11,477 bases of DNA from an uncultured Opitutales bacterium. Its GTDB lineage: Bacteria; Verrucomicrobiota; Verrucomicrobiia; Opitutales; UBA2995. This document shows positions 1 through 6,819 of this stretch, one piece after another. Numbering within the stretch: the stretch's first letter is position 1; the number at the start of each line of letters is the position of its first letter. The stretch is from assembly GCA_937920335.1 (NCBI GenBank), contig CALGUT010000710.1, forward strand, positions 1 through 11,477, in the 5' to 3' direction. The notes below the pieces were generated by a model. It was not told the origin of the DNA and searched no databases. It saw only the letters and a program-made list of their open reading frames with translations. The position numbers were made by a program, and so were the translations under genes.

Positions 1-1
1 A

Positions 2-133
2 GCTGAAATGCCGTCATGGGAGTCGACTAAGCCTGAATTGTACCAGTCTGGCAACCTTGACTATACCTTATTGGCGATTGACCAGAATTTGGAACATCAC
101 ATGCTTGGATCTAGATATGACCGCTACTGCTGA
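2..133 (+). CDS. Possible C-terminal end of an unknown upstream gene (partial)
   Basis: A reading frame is open from the left edge of the window to a TGA at 131-133, giving 43 residues that end in EHHMLGSRYDRYC. The composition looks like a normal globular protein tail, and more natural than the other open frame across the same bases. If real, it overlaps the first 17 nt of the oxygenase gene, a coupling style seen twice more in this window as 11-nt overlaps. I do not recognise a family. The piece is short and its start lies outside the window, so it could be a chance open frame. Confidence 0.4.
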   Translation, partial: AEMPSWESTKPELYQSGNLDYTLLAIDQNLEHHMLGSRYDRYC

Positions 134-1169
134 ATCAAATTGGACTTCGATCGAATACCCTCGGGAATGCACTTTCTCCAACAATGATTGGGAGATTTTA
201 TCGAATATGTGGTATCCGCTGGCTCTGGAATCTGACATTGGAGATAAACCGCAAAAACTTCGCTTACTGGACGTCGATCTGGTGGTTTCCCGGCTAGGAG
301 GGGAATATGTGGTCGCGCGGGATATCTGTATTCATCGGGGAGCGCCGCTTTCAGAAGGTTGGATCAAGGATGGGTGCCTCGTGTGTCCGTATCACGGATA
401 CCGGTTTAAGTCAGATGGTCAATGTGTTCTTGTTCCGAGTCATCCGGATTGGAATATCCCAGCGAAACTAAAGTTGCTTACGGTGCGTCACGAATTGCGG
501 TATGGTTTAATTTGGGTCTGCCTGAGTGGTCAGCCGACCAATCAGATTCCTGTATGGGAACCGGAAGAAAGCGATGGAAACTACCGTCGCTTCCACCTTG
601 GACCGGAGGTGTGGAACTGCTCAGCAGGACGTCTCATAGAGAACTTTATCGACAACGCGCATTTCTCGTTCATTCACCAAAGTAGTTTTGGTAAAGAGGA
701 CAGCGCCACGATGGGAGCGGACTACGAGTTCACGCAAGATGAGTTTACCATGACCATGGAGTTCGATTATCAGGCTACGAACCCTGATGATTCACCAATC
801 GCTAATACGGCGGAGTTGAACCGCCATATGCACCGGACACTTTACCTTCCATTCTGCACTCGAACGGTGATCAGCTACCCAGAAGACCGGGAGCACGTTA
901 TTCATTTTAATATTGCTCCAGTGTCCGCCCGCAAGGCGCAGATTATCGCAGTGTTTCACCGCAACTTCGATCACGACGTCCCCGTGGAAGACTTGCTGGC
1001 TTGGGAAAAGAAGATCATTTACGAAGATCGAGCTATCGTCGAACTCCAGAAACCAGAGGAGATCCCCATGGATATTGCTGAAGAGGTACATGCCAAGGCT
1101 GATAAAGCCTCGCTGGCATTGCGACGCTGGATGATTAAGCTCGGCCTTGAAGGGGAAATGACGGCTTGA
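117..1169 (+). CDS. Rieske [2Fe-2S] non-haem iron oxygenase, alpha-subunit type
   Basis: A 350-residue oxygenase of the ring-hydroxylating or O-demethylase type. Such enzymes use electrons from a reductase to activate O2 at a mononuclear iron. The Rieske cluster ligands are visible as CIH at 71-73 and CPYH at 90-93. The catalytic iron motif is ENFIDNAHFSFIH at 175-187 (His182 and His187), and the C-terminal IYEDRAIVELQKP block (301-313) probably supplies the carboxylate ligand Asp304. The length suits VanA- or pheophorbide-a-oxygenase-like single-component alpha subunits. I chose the ATG at 117 because it places the conserved NMWYP segment at residues 30-34, as is usual. A TTG at 57 would add 20 residues of unconvincing composition. 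No reductase or ferredoxin gene is visible nearby. The substrate cannot be told from the sequence. Confidence 0.93.
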   Translation: MTATAESNWTSIEYPRECTFSNNDWEILSNMWYPLALESDIGDKPQKLRLLDVDLVVSRLGGEYVVARDICIHRGAPLSEGWIKDGCLVCPYHGYRFKSDGQCVLVPSHPDWNIPAKLKLLTVRHELRYGLIWVCLSGQPTNQIPVWEPEESDGNYRRFHLGPEVWNCSAGRLIENFIDNAHFSFIHQSSFGKEDSATMGADYEFTQDEFTMTMEFDYQATNPDDSPIANTAELNRHMHRTLYLPFCTRTVISYPEDREHVIHFNIAPVSARKAQIIAVFHRNFDHDVPVEDLLAWEKKIIYEDRAIVELQKPEEIPMDIAEEVHAKADKASLALRRWMIKLGLEGEMTA

Positions 1170-1175
1170 GGCGAT

Positions 1176-2291
1176 TTACTTGGAGAAAACCGACTCCAGC
1201 TTTTTATCCAACACGTCGCCGCGAAGATTGCGGCCAAGAATCTTTCCCTCAGGACTGATCAGAAAGCTCATGGGTAAAGCGGTGACGTTGTAGGCCGTGC
1301 CCATGGGTGACTTGAGTGCGAGACCATCGGAGATCTGCGGCCATGTGATTTTATCTTGTTGGGATGCGCGACCCCAGGCAGAGCGACTGTCATCCATGTT
1401 GACTGCCAGGACTTCGAAACCTTGGTCGGCATATTTCTCCAAGAGTTTAGGGTAGTGCCGGTTTTCAACACGGCAGGGCACACACCAAGAGGCCCAGAAA
1501 TCGACCAGCACCGTTTTGCCGCTGAAGTCTTCAAGCGAGTAGTTTGCGCCATCGAGATCCGTTCCGGAAAGCGGTGAAGCGGTGGCACCGGTAGCTGTTA
1601 GACTGAAAAGCCTTAGTTTTTCCTGCATGCTGCGCGTGATGGCTAGCTTAGGGTGTGTTTCAGCGAATCCGTCGACCAGGGCCTGGAGTTCGTTCAGTCG
1701 ATAATCGCCATCCCAGCGAAGGGAAGTTGCGTAAAGCGCTACTGAATTGGAAGCGCGTTCGATGGTAAAGTCGTTGAGTTCACGTTTGTGCGCCGCGTAG
1801 CCGTCGACTTCTGCTTGAGCGAGTGGAGCTAGCTGTTCTGCGGGTAGGCCAAGATCTTTTACCTGGTTCAGTTTTGCTCTGGGTGGGTAGACCAGTCTCT
1901 CTAGCGAGTTTTTGCGGAATAATTCATAGTCGTTGAGGATGTCGGTATCTGGAGAACCTCTAACAACTAGGCCTGAAGTGGCAGATACCTGAATTTTCTG
2001 ACCAATATCAACCGCGAGCTGTATCGTTCCGTATCGGGATGTTACCAAGTTAAACAAACCGGGCTCGGTGTCGAAATGGACTTCGAAGGAGTGGTTATCC
2101 CCGACGGTTATTTCTCCCAAGGATGTTTCGGTACGATTGTCCAAGTCAACGCGGTCAAGCCGAAGCGTAGTACCGGGTGTCAAAGAGGGAAGGGTGCCTG
2201 AAATAGTGAAGTCTGCGTGGACGAATCCTGCGGTTAGGAAAAAGAAAGCCAGGAATGCAAAACGACGTGTGTGATCGAAAGTAAGTTTCAT
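1176..2291 (-). CDS. Secreted TlpA/ResA-like thiol-disulfide protein
   Basis: A 371-residue envelope protein whose C-terminal half is a thioredoxin-fold TlpA/AhpC-TSA domain (about 240-371). The redox motif WCVPC has its two cysteines at 270 and 273, and the cis-proline is in TALP (Pro340). The N-terminus (residues 1-26) has basic residues then a long hydrophobic stretch ending in HAD, a typical Sec signal peptide. Residues 28-110 resemble the DUF4369 beta domain often fused to TlpA in Bacteroidota and relatives. It probably exchanges disulfides in the periplasm, for example reducing apocytochrome c or keeping partner cysteines reduced. I chose the ATG at 2289-2291 over an upstream start at 2333 because it places the signal peptide at the N-terminus. 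The gene converges on the oxygenase gene and diverges from the bacillithiol operon. A link to thiol metabolism is tempting but unproven. Confidence 0.9.
   Translation of the reverse strand: MKLTFDHTRRFAFLAFFFLTAGFVHADFTISGTLPSLTPGTTLRLDRVDLDNRTETSLGEITVGDNHSFEVHFDTEPGLFNLVTSRYGTIQLAVDIGQKIQVSATSGLVVRGSPDTDILNDYELFRKNSLERLVYPPRAKLNQVKDLGLPAEQLAPLAQAEVDGYAAHKRELNDFTIERASNSVALYATSLRWDGDYRLNELQALVDGFAETHPKLAITRSMQEKLRLFSLTATGATASPLSGTDLDGANYSLEDFSGKTVLVDFWASWCVPCRVENRHYPKLLEKYADQGFEVLAVNMDDSRSAWGRASQQDKITWPQISDGLALKSPMGTAYNVTALPMSFLISPEGKILGRNLRGDVLDKKLESVFSK
1181..1205 (+). terminator. Weak intrinsic terminator after the oxygenase gene
   Basis: TGGAG (1181-1185) pairs with CTCCA (1194-1198) around an 8-nt loop, with a possible extra T-G pair, and TTTTT follows at 1201-1205. 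It starts 12 nt after the oxygenase stop codon. The stem is short, and the whole element lies inside the last codons of the opposing tlpA-like gene. It would act only on plus-strand transcripts. Confidence 0.35.
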
Positions 2292-2440
2292 GGGATAGTT
2301 CGAGGAGCCTATGAGAGACGCCAAGCCTGGCAAGCGGTCCGTTCAAAAAATGAAAACCCGCATAATTTAGAGATTTTGACTGGTAGCCACCGGAATAAAA
2401 CCAAAGACTCCTTTTCTTACCCTGATTGAACTAACATCCT
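2292..2440. promoter_or_regulatory. Divergent intergenic region expected to hold two promoters
   Basis: These 149 bases separate the minus-strand tlpA-like gene from the plus-strand PIG-L operon, so promoters for both should lie here. The middle (about 2341-2400) is AT-rich. TTGACT at 2376-2381 resembles a -35 box, but the nearest -10-like hexamers (AATAAA at 2394, TAAAAC at 2396) are only 12-14 nt away, too close for a standard promoter. A Bacteroidota-type TAnnTTTG box is not clear either. I see no repeat or riboswitch-like fold. The assignment rests on gene layout rather than on a motif. Confidence 0.4.
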
Positions 2441-4957
2441 ATGCCCATTGTAAGAACGGTTCTCCTAGCCGCAGCTTTGTCCGCAATCAGTGTGGCATCC
2501 GGCCAATCCATGAATTCCTCAAAGCTCCTGAACGAGCTGCATAAACTCAACACGGTTGGGTCAATTCTCTATGTGGCGGCTCATCCAGATGATGAAAATA
2601 CGGCCATGCTCACCTACCTCGCGCAGGAGGAGAAGTTGGAAACGGCTTACTTATCGCTTACCCGAGGCGGCGGTGGCCAGAACCTGATTGGTCCGGAGTT
2701 GAAAGAAAATTTAGGCCTTATTCGGGCGAATGAGCTGTTGCAGGCGCGTGAATTGGACGGTGCCCATCAACTATTTACCCGGGCGCGGGATTTTGGCTAT
2801 TCGAAGAATCCTGAGGATACGCTGGAAAACTGGAACGAGGAAATGGTGTTGGGTGATGTGGTCTATGCGGTTCGGTTTTTTAAGCCGGATGTGATCATTA
2901 CGCGCTTTAACCCGGACGAGGGGCCTACTCATGGTCATCATACCGTTTCGGCACAATTGGCTGTAAAAGCGTTTACGCTAGCGGCCGATCCTACGCAATT
3001 CCCTGAGCAGCTTGACCAAGTCGGGGTGCATCAGGCGAAAAGAGTGTTTTGGAACGGCTATGGTCGTCGAGGGAGCGGGAGTCTAAGCGATGAGAAACGT
3101 GAGGTGACGTCTCTCGAGATTGGAAAGTACAATCCGCTCTTAGGGAGCTCTTACACTGAGATCGCTGCGAAAAGTCGCAGTATGCACAAGAGCCAGGGAT
3201 TTGGCCAGGCGGGGCGTCGGGGTCCCCAACGTGAGAATTTGGTTCTGTTGGACGGAGCTCCGGCAAACGGTAACTTTCTTGCGGGGGTCGATACTTCCTG
3301 GAATCGAATCCCGGGCGGTGAACCCGTGGAGACTTTATTGGAGGAGACTATAAAAGCTTTCAATCCGTCACAACCGTGGGGAGTCATTCCAAACTTGATC
3401 AAGGTAGATAACGTTTTGGCAGGGCTCCAAACTACCCGATATTTGCATGCGAAACGGAAGACGGTCCACGGATTGATCGCGGCTGCTATGGGATTACATT
3501 TTGAAGCGCGTTCAGAATCCGCTTATTTGACTCCGGGAGATATGGTCGATCTGGACATAGAATTGACGAATCGTTCGCCCATCGAAGCACAACTAAAACG
3601 GTCGGAGGTGAGCCTATTCGACAGTGAAAATTGGCCTGCAGCTATCTCGTTAGTGAATAAGGATAATCTGGCCGCACCGTTGAGTGAAAATGCTTCGGAG
3701 ATACTATCGTATGGCTTTCAGCTTCCTGATGATGCTCCATTGACCCAGCCCTTCTGGCTCAATATCGAGCCCGAAACGGGCATCTATCATTTCAATAATA
3801 CCCGACTGCTCGAGTTGATGGATGTGCCTCCACCGATGACGGTATCCGCAGGCATTGAAATCGATGGCTACACGATCGAATTGTCGACGCCCGTTATTCA
3901 ACGTCTGAGCGATCCTGTGAAAGGGGAGGTGCACCATATCGTTTCCATTCGTCCGGCGATCGTTTTAAAACCGGATGCTTCGGTCCTTCTATTTGAGAGT
4001 GGGGAGGCAAAGCAGGTGGAAGTGCATGTGACTGGAAACTCCGGAACCATCAGCGGGAGATTGGAAGCAACTGCACCTGATGGTTGGTCCGTTGAGATTC
4101 CCGATCCAGAGGTCTCCCTCAAAGGAGGTGGCGCGGAGCAAGTCCTGCTTGCGAATATTTATCCACCCGCAGGTGCTTCTGAAGGGACAATTTTGTTTAG
4201 TGTTCAGTCGAATGATGGAAACGTCTATGCGCAGAGGTCGAACCAGATCGATTATGAACATATCGGTCGACAGCCGATTATGGCCAAGGCAGCGACAAAG
4301 GTTACGCGTCTGGATTTAAAACGGGGTGGAAATCGCATTGCTTGTATCGAGGGAGTGGGGGACCCGGTTCCTGAAACCTTGAGTCGTATTGGCTATGACG
4401 TGGACCTTATTCAAGTGAGTGACATCGATCGTGATCGCTTGAAGCCCTTTGATACGGTCATACTGGGTCCGCGTGCATTTGATGCCCTGGAGGGTTTGGA
4501 TAAGCGGTTTGATGAATTGATTGCCTACGTGGAAGCAGGAGGAACGCTCATCTCTCAGTTCAATACCACCAGTTCACGCACCAAATCACAATTCAAAGCG
4601 CCGTATCCTTTAAGCCTTTCGAGAGATCGGGTATCTGAAGAAAGCGTTGAAATGCGTATGCTCAATCCGAAACATCCGGTTTTCAATCTGCCCAATAAAA
4701 TTACGGCGAGTGACTTCGAGGATTGGATACAGGAGCGCGGTCTATACTTTGCGGATTCCTGGGATAGCAATTACGAAGCCTTGATATCCGCAAACGATCG
4801 TGGCGAACCACCCAGAGATGGTGGCTTGTTAGTCGCTCAGTATGGGAAAGGCTGGTACGCCTACACGGGGCTTTCCTTTTTTAGACAATTGCCGGAGGGA
4901 AATCCTGGCGCCATACGGTTCTTTGTGAACCTGATTTCTTTAGGACATGGAAACTGA
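2441..4957 (+). CDS. Large secreted PIG-L (LmbE-type) deacetylase with C-terminal amidotransferase-like domain
   Basis: An 838-residue exported protein. Residues 1-22 form a signal peptide. Residues 40-180 form a PIG-L/LmbE zinc-hydrolase domain with AHPDDE at 47-52 and HGHH at 164-167, matching the His-Asp-His zinc triad and catalytic Asp of GlcNAc deacetylases. RGGGGQN follows at 75-81. Residues about 350-500 look beta-rich. About 505-600 resembles an NEW3-type beta-sandwich, and about 628-835 resembles a class I glutamine amidotransferase or ThuA-like fold, with no evident catalytic Cys. The family removes acyl groups from amino sugars, so an N-acylated amino-sugar conjugate is a fair guess. 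It is the first gene of the run and overlaps the microprotein gene by 11 nt. The start is the ATG directly before the signal peptide, with no visible Shine-Dalgarno sequence. The domain boundaries beyond PIG-L are approximate. Confidence 0.9.
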   Translation: MPIVRTVLLAAALSAISVASGQSMNSSKLLNELHKLNTVGSILYVAAHPDDENTAMLTYLAQEEKLETAYLSLTRGGGGQNLIGPELKENLGLIRANELLQARELDGAHQLFTRARDFGYSKNPEDTLENWNEEMVLGDVVYAVRFFKPDVIITRFNPDEGPTHGHHTVSAQLAVKAFTLAADPTQFPEQLDQVGVHQAKRVFWNGYGRRGSGSLSDEKREVTSLEIGKYNPLLGSSYTEIAAKSRSMHKSQGFGQAGRRGPQRENLVLLDGAPANGNFLAGVDTSWNRIPGGEPVETLLEETIKAFNPSQPWGVIPNLIKVDNVLAGLQTTRYLHAKRKTVHGLIAAAMGLHFEARSESAYLTPGDMVDLDIELTNRSPIEAQLKRSEVSLFDSENWPAAISLVNKDNLAAPLSENASEILSYGFQLPDDAPLTQPFWLNIEPETGIYHFNNTRLLELMDVPPPMTVSAGIEIDGYTIELSTPVIQRLSDPVKGEVHHIVSIRPAIVLKPDASVLLFESGEAKQVEVHVTGNSGTISGRLEATAPDGWSVEIPDPEVSLKGGGAEQVLLANIYPPAGASEGTILFSVQSNDGNVYAQRSNQIDYEHIGRQPIMAKAATKVTRLDLKRGGNRIACIEGVGDPVPETLSRIGYDVDLIQVSDIDRDRLKPFDTVILGPRAFDALEGLDKRFDELIAYVEAGGTLISQFNTTSSRTKSQFKAPYPLSLSRDRVSEESVEMRMLNPKHPVFNLPNKITASDFEDWIQERGLYFADSWDSNYEALISANDRGEPPRDGGLLVAQYGKGWYAYTGLSFFRQLPEGNPGAIRFFVNLISLGHGN

Positions 4958-5090
4958 TTCGAAGCACGAAGTAAAACACTCAGCCGAAGCCGAGCAATCA
5001 GCTGGTTGGACTCGCCTGTATATAACTGTGGTAGTTGCCCTGGTGGTACAAATCGCATTCTACGTCTGGCTGACTAAAACCTTCGCTTAA
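4947..5090 (+). CDS. 47-residue single-pass membrane microprotein before the symporter
   Basis: A small gene of 47 codons plus stop. The first 23 residues are polar and charged (METDSKHEVKHSAEAEQSAG followed by WTR). Residues 24-42 form one strongly hydrophobic helix ending YVWL, and the tail is TKTFA. It has no signal peptide and looks like a single-pass inner-membrane protein. It overlaps the PIG-L stop by 11 nt, ends 16 nt before the symporter start, and otherwise fills the gap between them. Small membrane partners are known for SSS carriers (the two-helix DUF4212 proteins, and DUF485 beside acetate permeases), so an accessory subunit is plausible. This one has a single helix and I cannot place it in a family. 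No good Shine-Dalgarno sequence exists (AGGA sits 1 nt from the ATG), so translation may depend on coupling. It may be missed by automated gene callers. Confidence 0.62.
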   Translation: METDSKHEVKHSAEAEQSAGWTRLYITVVVALVVQIAFYVWLTKTFA

Positions 5091-5106
5091 GCGTCTCGCA
5101 TCCTTC

Positions 5107-6819
5107 ATGAGCACCTTTGATATACTCGTTCTCGGTTCAACACTGTGCGCCATCGTTTTCTTTGGCGTTTGGAAGACACGCAACGATCATAACCTAAGCG
5201 ACTTTCTGAAAGGCAGTTCCAATCACTGGGGAACGATTGGCTTGTCGGTAATGGCCACTCAAGCCAGTGCGATCACATTTCTTTCTACGCCGGGTCTTGC
5301 CTACGACAGTGGTATGGCGTTTGTGCAAAACTACTTTGGTATGCCGCTGGCATTGATACTGATCGCTGTCGTGTTTGTGCCGATGTATTATAAACTGGAG
5401 CTGTGCTCCGTCTATGAGTTTTTGGAACATCGTTTCGATTCCAAAACCCGGACGCTTGGAAGTATTATCTTTCTTATTCAGCGAGGGTTTTCAGCCGGGA
5501 TAACTATTTATGCGCCATCCATCATTCTTACCAGCGTGCTTGGTTGGGATATGAATACGACGGTTATTGGGGTTGGCTTGGCGGTTATTATTTACACCGT
5601 TACCGGTGGTTCCCATGCGGTGAGTCTGACTCACAAATATCAGATGACTGTCATTCTATCAGGGATGGCAGTCGCGTTTGGAATCGTGGTGTACAAAATA
5701 TCCGGGCACGCAAGTTTCACGGAGAATTTGAGTATCGCGGGTGCATTGGGGCACCTGAATGTGGTCGATCTTTCCTTCGACCTCGATAAGCGTTATACGC
5801 TTTGGTCAGGCCTGCTTGGTGGGTTCTTTCTTTCGCTCGCGTATTTCGGAACCGACCAGTCACAGGCGCAGCGCTATATGTCGGGGAATTCGACTCGTGA
5901 TAGTCGTTTGGGATTGATGTTCAATGCGCTCTTGAAGGTGCCTATGCAGTTTATGATTCTGCTATTGGGTGTTCTTGTGTTTGTTTTTTATCAATGGGAG
6001 AAACCGCCCGCTACATTTCTGCCCGATGCTACCGTTGAGAAAATTGCCGACCTTGAAGCGGATGCTTACAAGGAATTGGAAGAGGCATTTATGGTGACCT
6101 TTGAAACTCAGCAGGTGGCCTTAGCTGGATATGTGGATGCGATGCGAACCGGTGATAAGGTTCAGGAAGAGATTTCGAAAGTGGCGGTTCAAGAAGCAGG
6201 ACAATCTATTCGAGATGCGCGTTCAAACCTCAAAGACCACATCGCCGATGTATCTGGTGAAGTGAGTATGAAGGAGACCGATTATGTGTTTATCCACTTC
6301 GTGCTGAATGAGCTTCCTGTTGGTCTGATCGGTTTACTGGTGGCTGTGATCCTGAGTGCTGCGATGTCGTCCACTGCATCCGAACTGAGTGCGTTAGCAA
6401 CGATCTCTACCGTGGATTTTTATCAGCGCTTTATACAAAAGGAGAGGGGTGAAAAGCACTATGTCTTGGCGTCTCGAATCTTTACCGCCATCTGGGGAGG
6501 ACTGGCTATTCTGTTCGCCTTGTTTGCCAGTATGGTCGAGAGCCTGATCGAAGCCGTGAATATTGTCGGTTCATTATTCTATGGAACCGTGCTCGGTCTT
6601 TTCCTCGCAGCGTTCTTTATTAAACGCATTGGTGGGCATGCCGCTTTTTTCGCAGGACTGGTTGTTCAGGTTTCGGTCGTAGGTCTCTACTTATCCAACT
6701 TGGTTCAAATTGGCTATCTTTGGTATAACTTGATTGCCTGTGTTTCCGTAATTTTACTTAGCCTCATTCTTCAACTGTTTTTGGGAAAGAACGCAGCTTT
6801 AAATAATTCTGAAAGTTAA
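5107..6819 (+). CDS. Sodium:solute symporter (SSS family)
   Basis: A 570-residue inner-membrane carrier of the SSS/SLC5 family with the LeuT-like fold, importing a solute with Na+. Many hydrophobic segments are visible from residue 5 to about 560. Family signatures are GGSHAVSLTHKYQ (167-179), TDQSQAQRYMSG (249-260) and AAMSSTASELSALATIS (418-434). The last holds paired Ser421/Ser422, where the Na2 site lies in family members. Between about 297 and 392 sits a hydrophilic, Glu/Lys/Ala-rich, probably helical insert of about 90 residues that most SSS carriers lack. The family ranges over sugars, amino acids, sialic acid and pantothenate, so the substrate cannot be read directly. The position between a secreted PIG-L hydrolase and bsh genes hints at an amino-sugar or thiol conjugate. 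The stop TAA is followed at once by the start of the next gene. Confidence 0.94.
   Translation: MSTFDILVLGSTLCAIVFFGVWKTRNDHNLSDFLKGSSNHWGTIGLSVMATQASAITFLSTPGLAYDSGMAFVQNYFGMPLALILIAVVFVPMYYKLELCSVYEFLEHRFDSKTRTLGSIIFLIQRGFSAGITIYAPSIILTSVLGWDMNTTVIGVGLAVIIYTVTGGSHAVSLTHKYQMTVILSGMAVAFGIVVYKISGHASFTENLSIAGALGHLNVVDLSFDLDKRYTLWSGLLGGFFLSLAYFGTDQSQAQRYMSGNSTRDSRLGLMFNALLKVPMQFMILLLGVLVFVFYQWEKPPATFLPDATVEKIADLEADAYKELEEAFMVTFETQQVALAGYVDAMRTGDKVQEEISKVAVQEAGQSIRDARSNLKDHIADVSGEVSMKETDYVFIHFVLNELPVGLIGLLVAVILSAAMSSTASELSALATISTVDFYQRFIQKERGEKHYVLASRIFTAIWGGLAILFALFASMVESLIEAVNIVGSLFYGTVLGLFLAAFFIKRIGGHAAFFAGLVVQVSVVGLYLSNLVQIGYLWYNLIACVSVILLSLILQLFLGKNAALNNSES

Noticed and set aside
57..116. 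TTG at 57 as start of the Rieske oxygenase
   Set aside because: It adds 20 residues of atypical composition, and the frame is open to the window edge by chance. The ATG at 117 gives the usual N-terminus length.
2376..2401. TTGACT plus TAAAAC as a sigma-70 promoter for the PIG-L operon
   Set aside because: The spacing is only 14 nt (12 nt for AATAAA) and the -10 match is poor, so I list only the region, not the boxes.
2991..3402. Open frames on the minus strand inside the PIG-L gene (and similar ones inside the symporter and bsh genes)
   Set aside because: They lie wholly within strongly supported genes, have shuffled-looking composition and show no family motifs.
4947..5090. The microprotein as a DUF4212 or DUF485 symporter subunit
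   Set aside because: Those families have two membrane helices and greater length; this one has a single helix, so only the analogy is kept.
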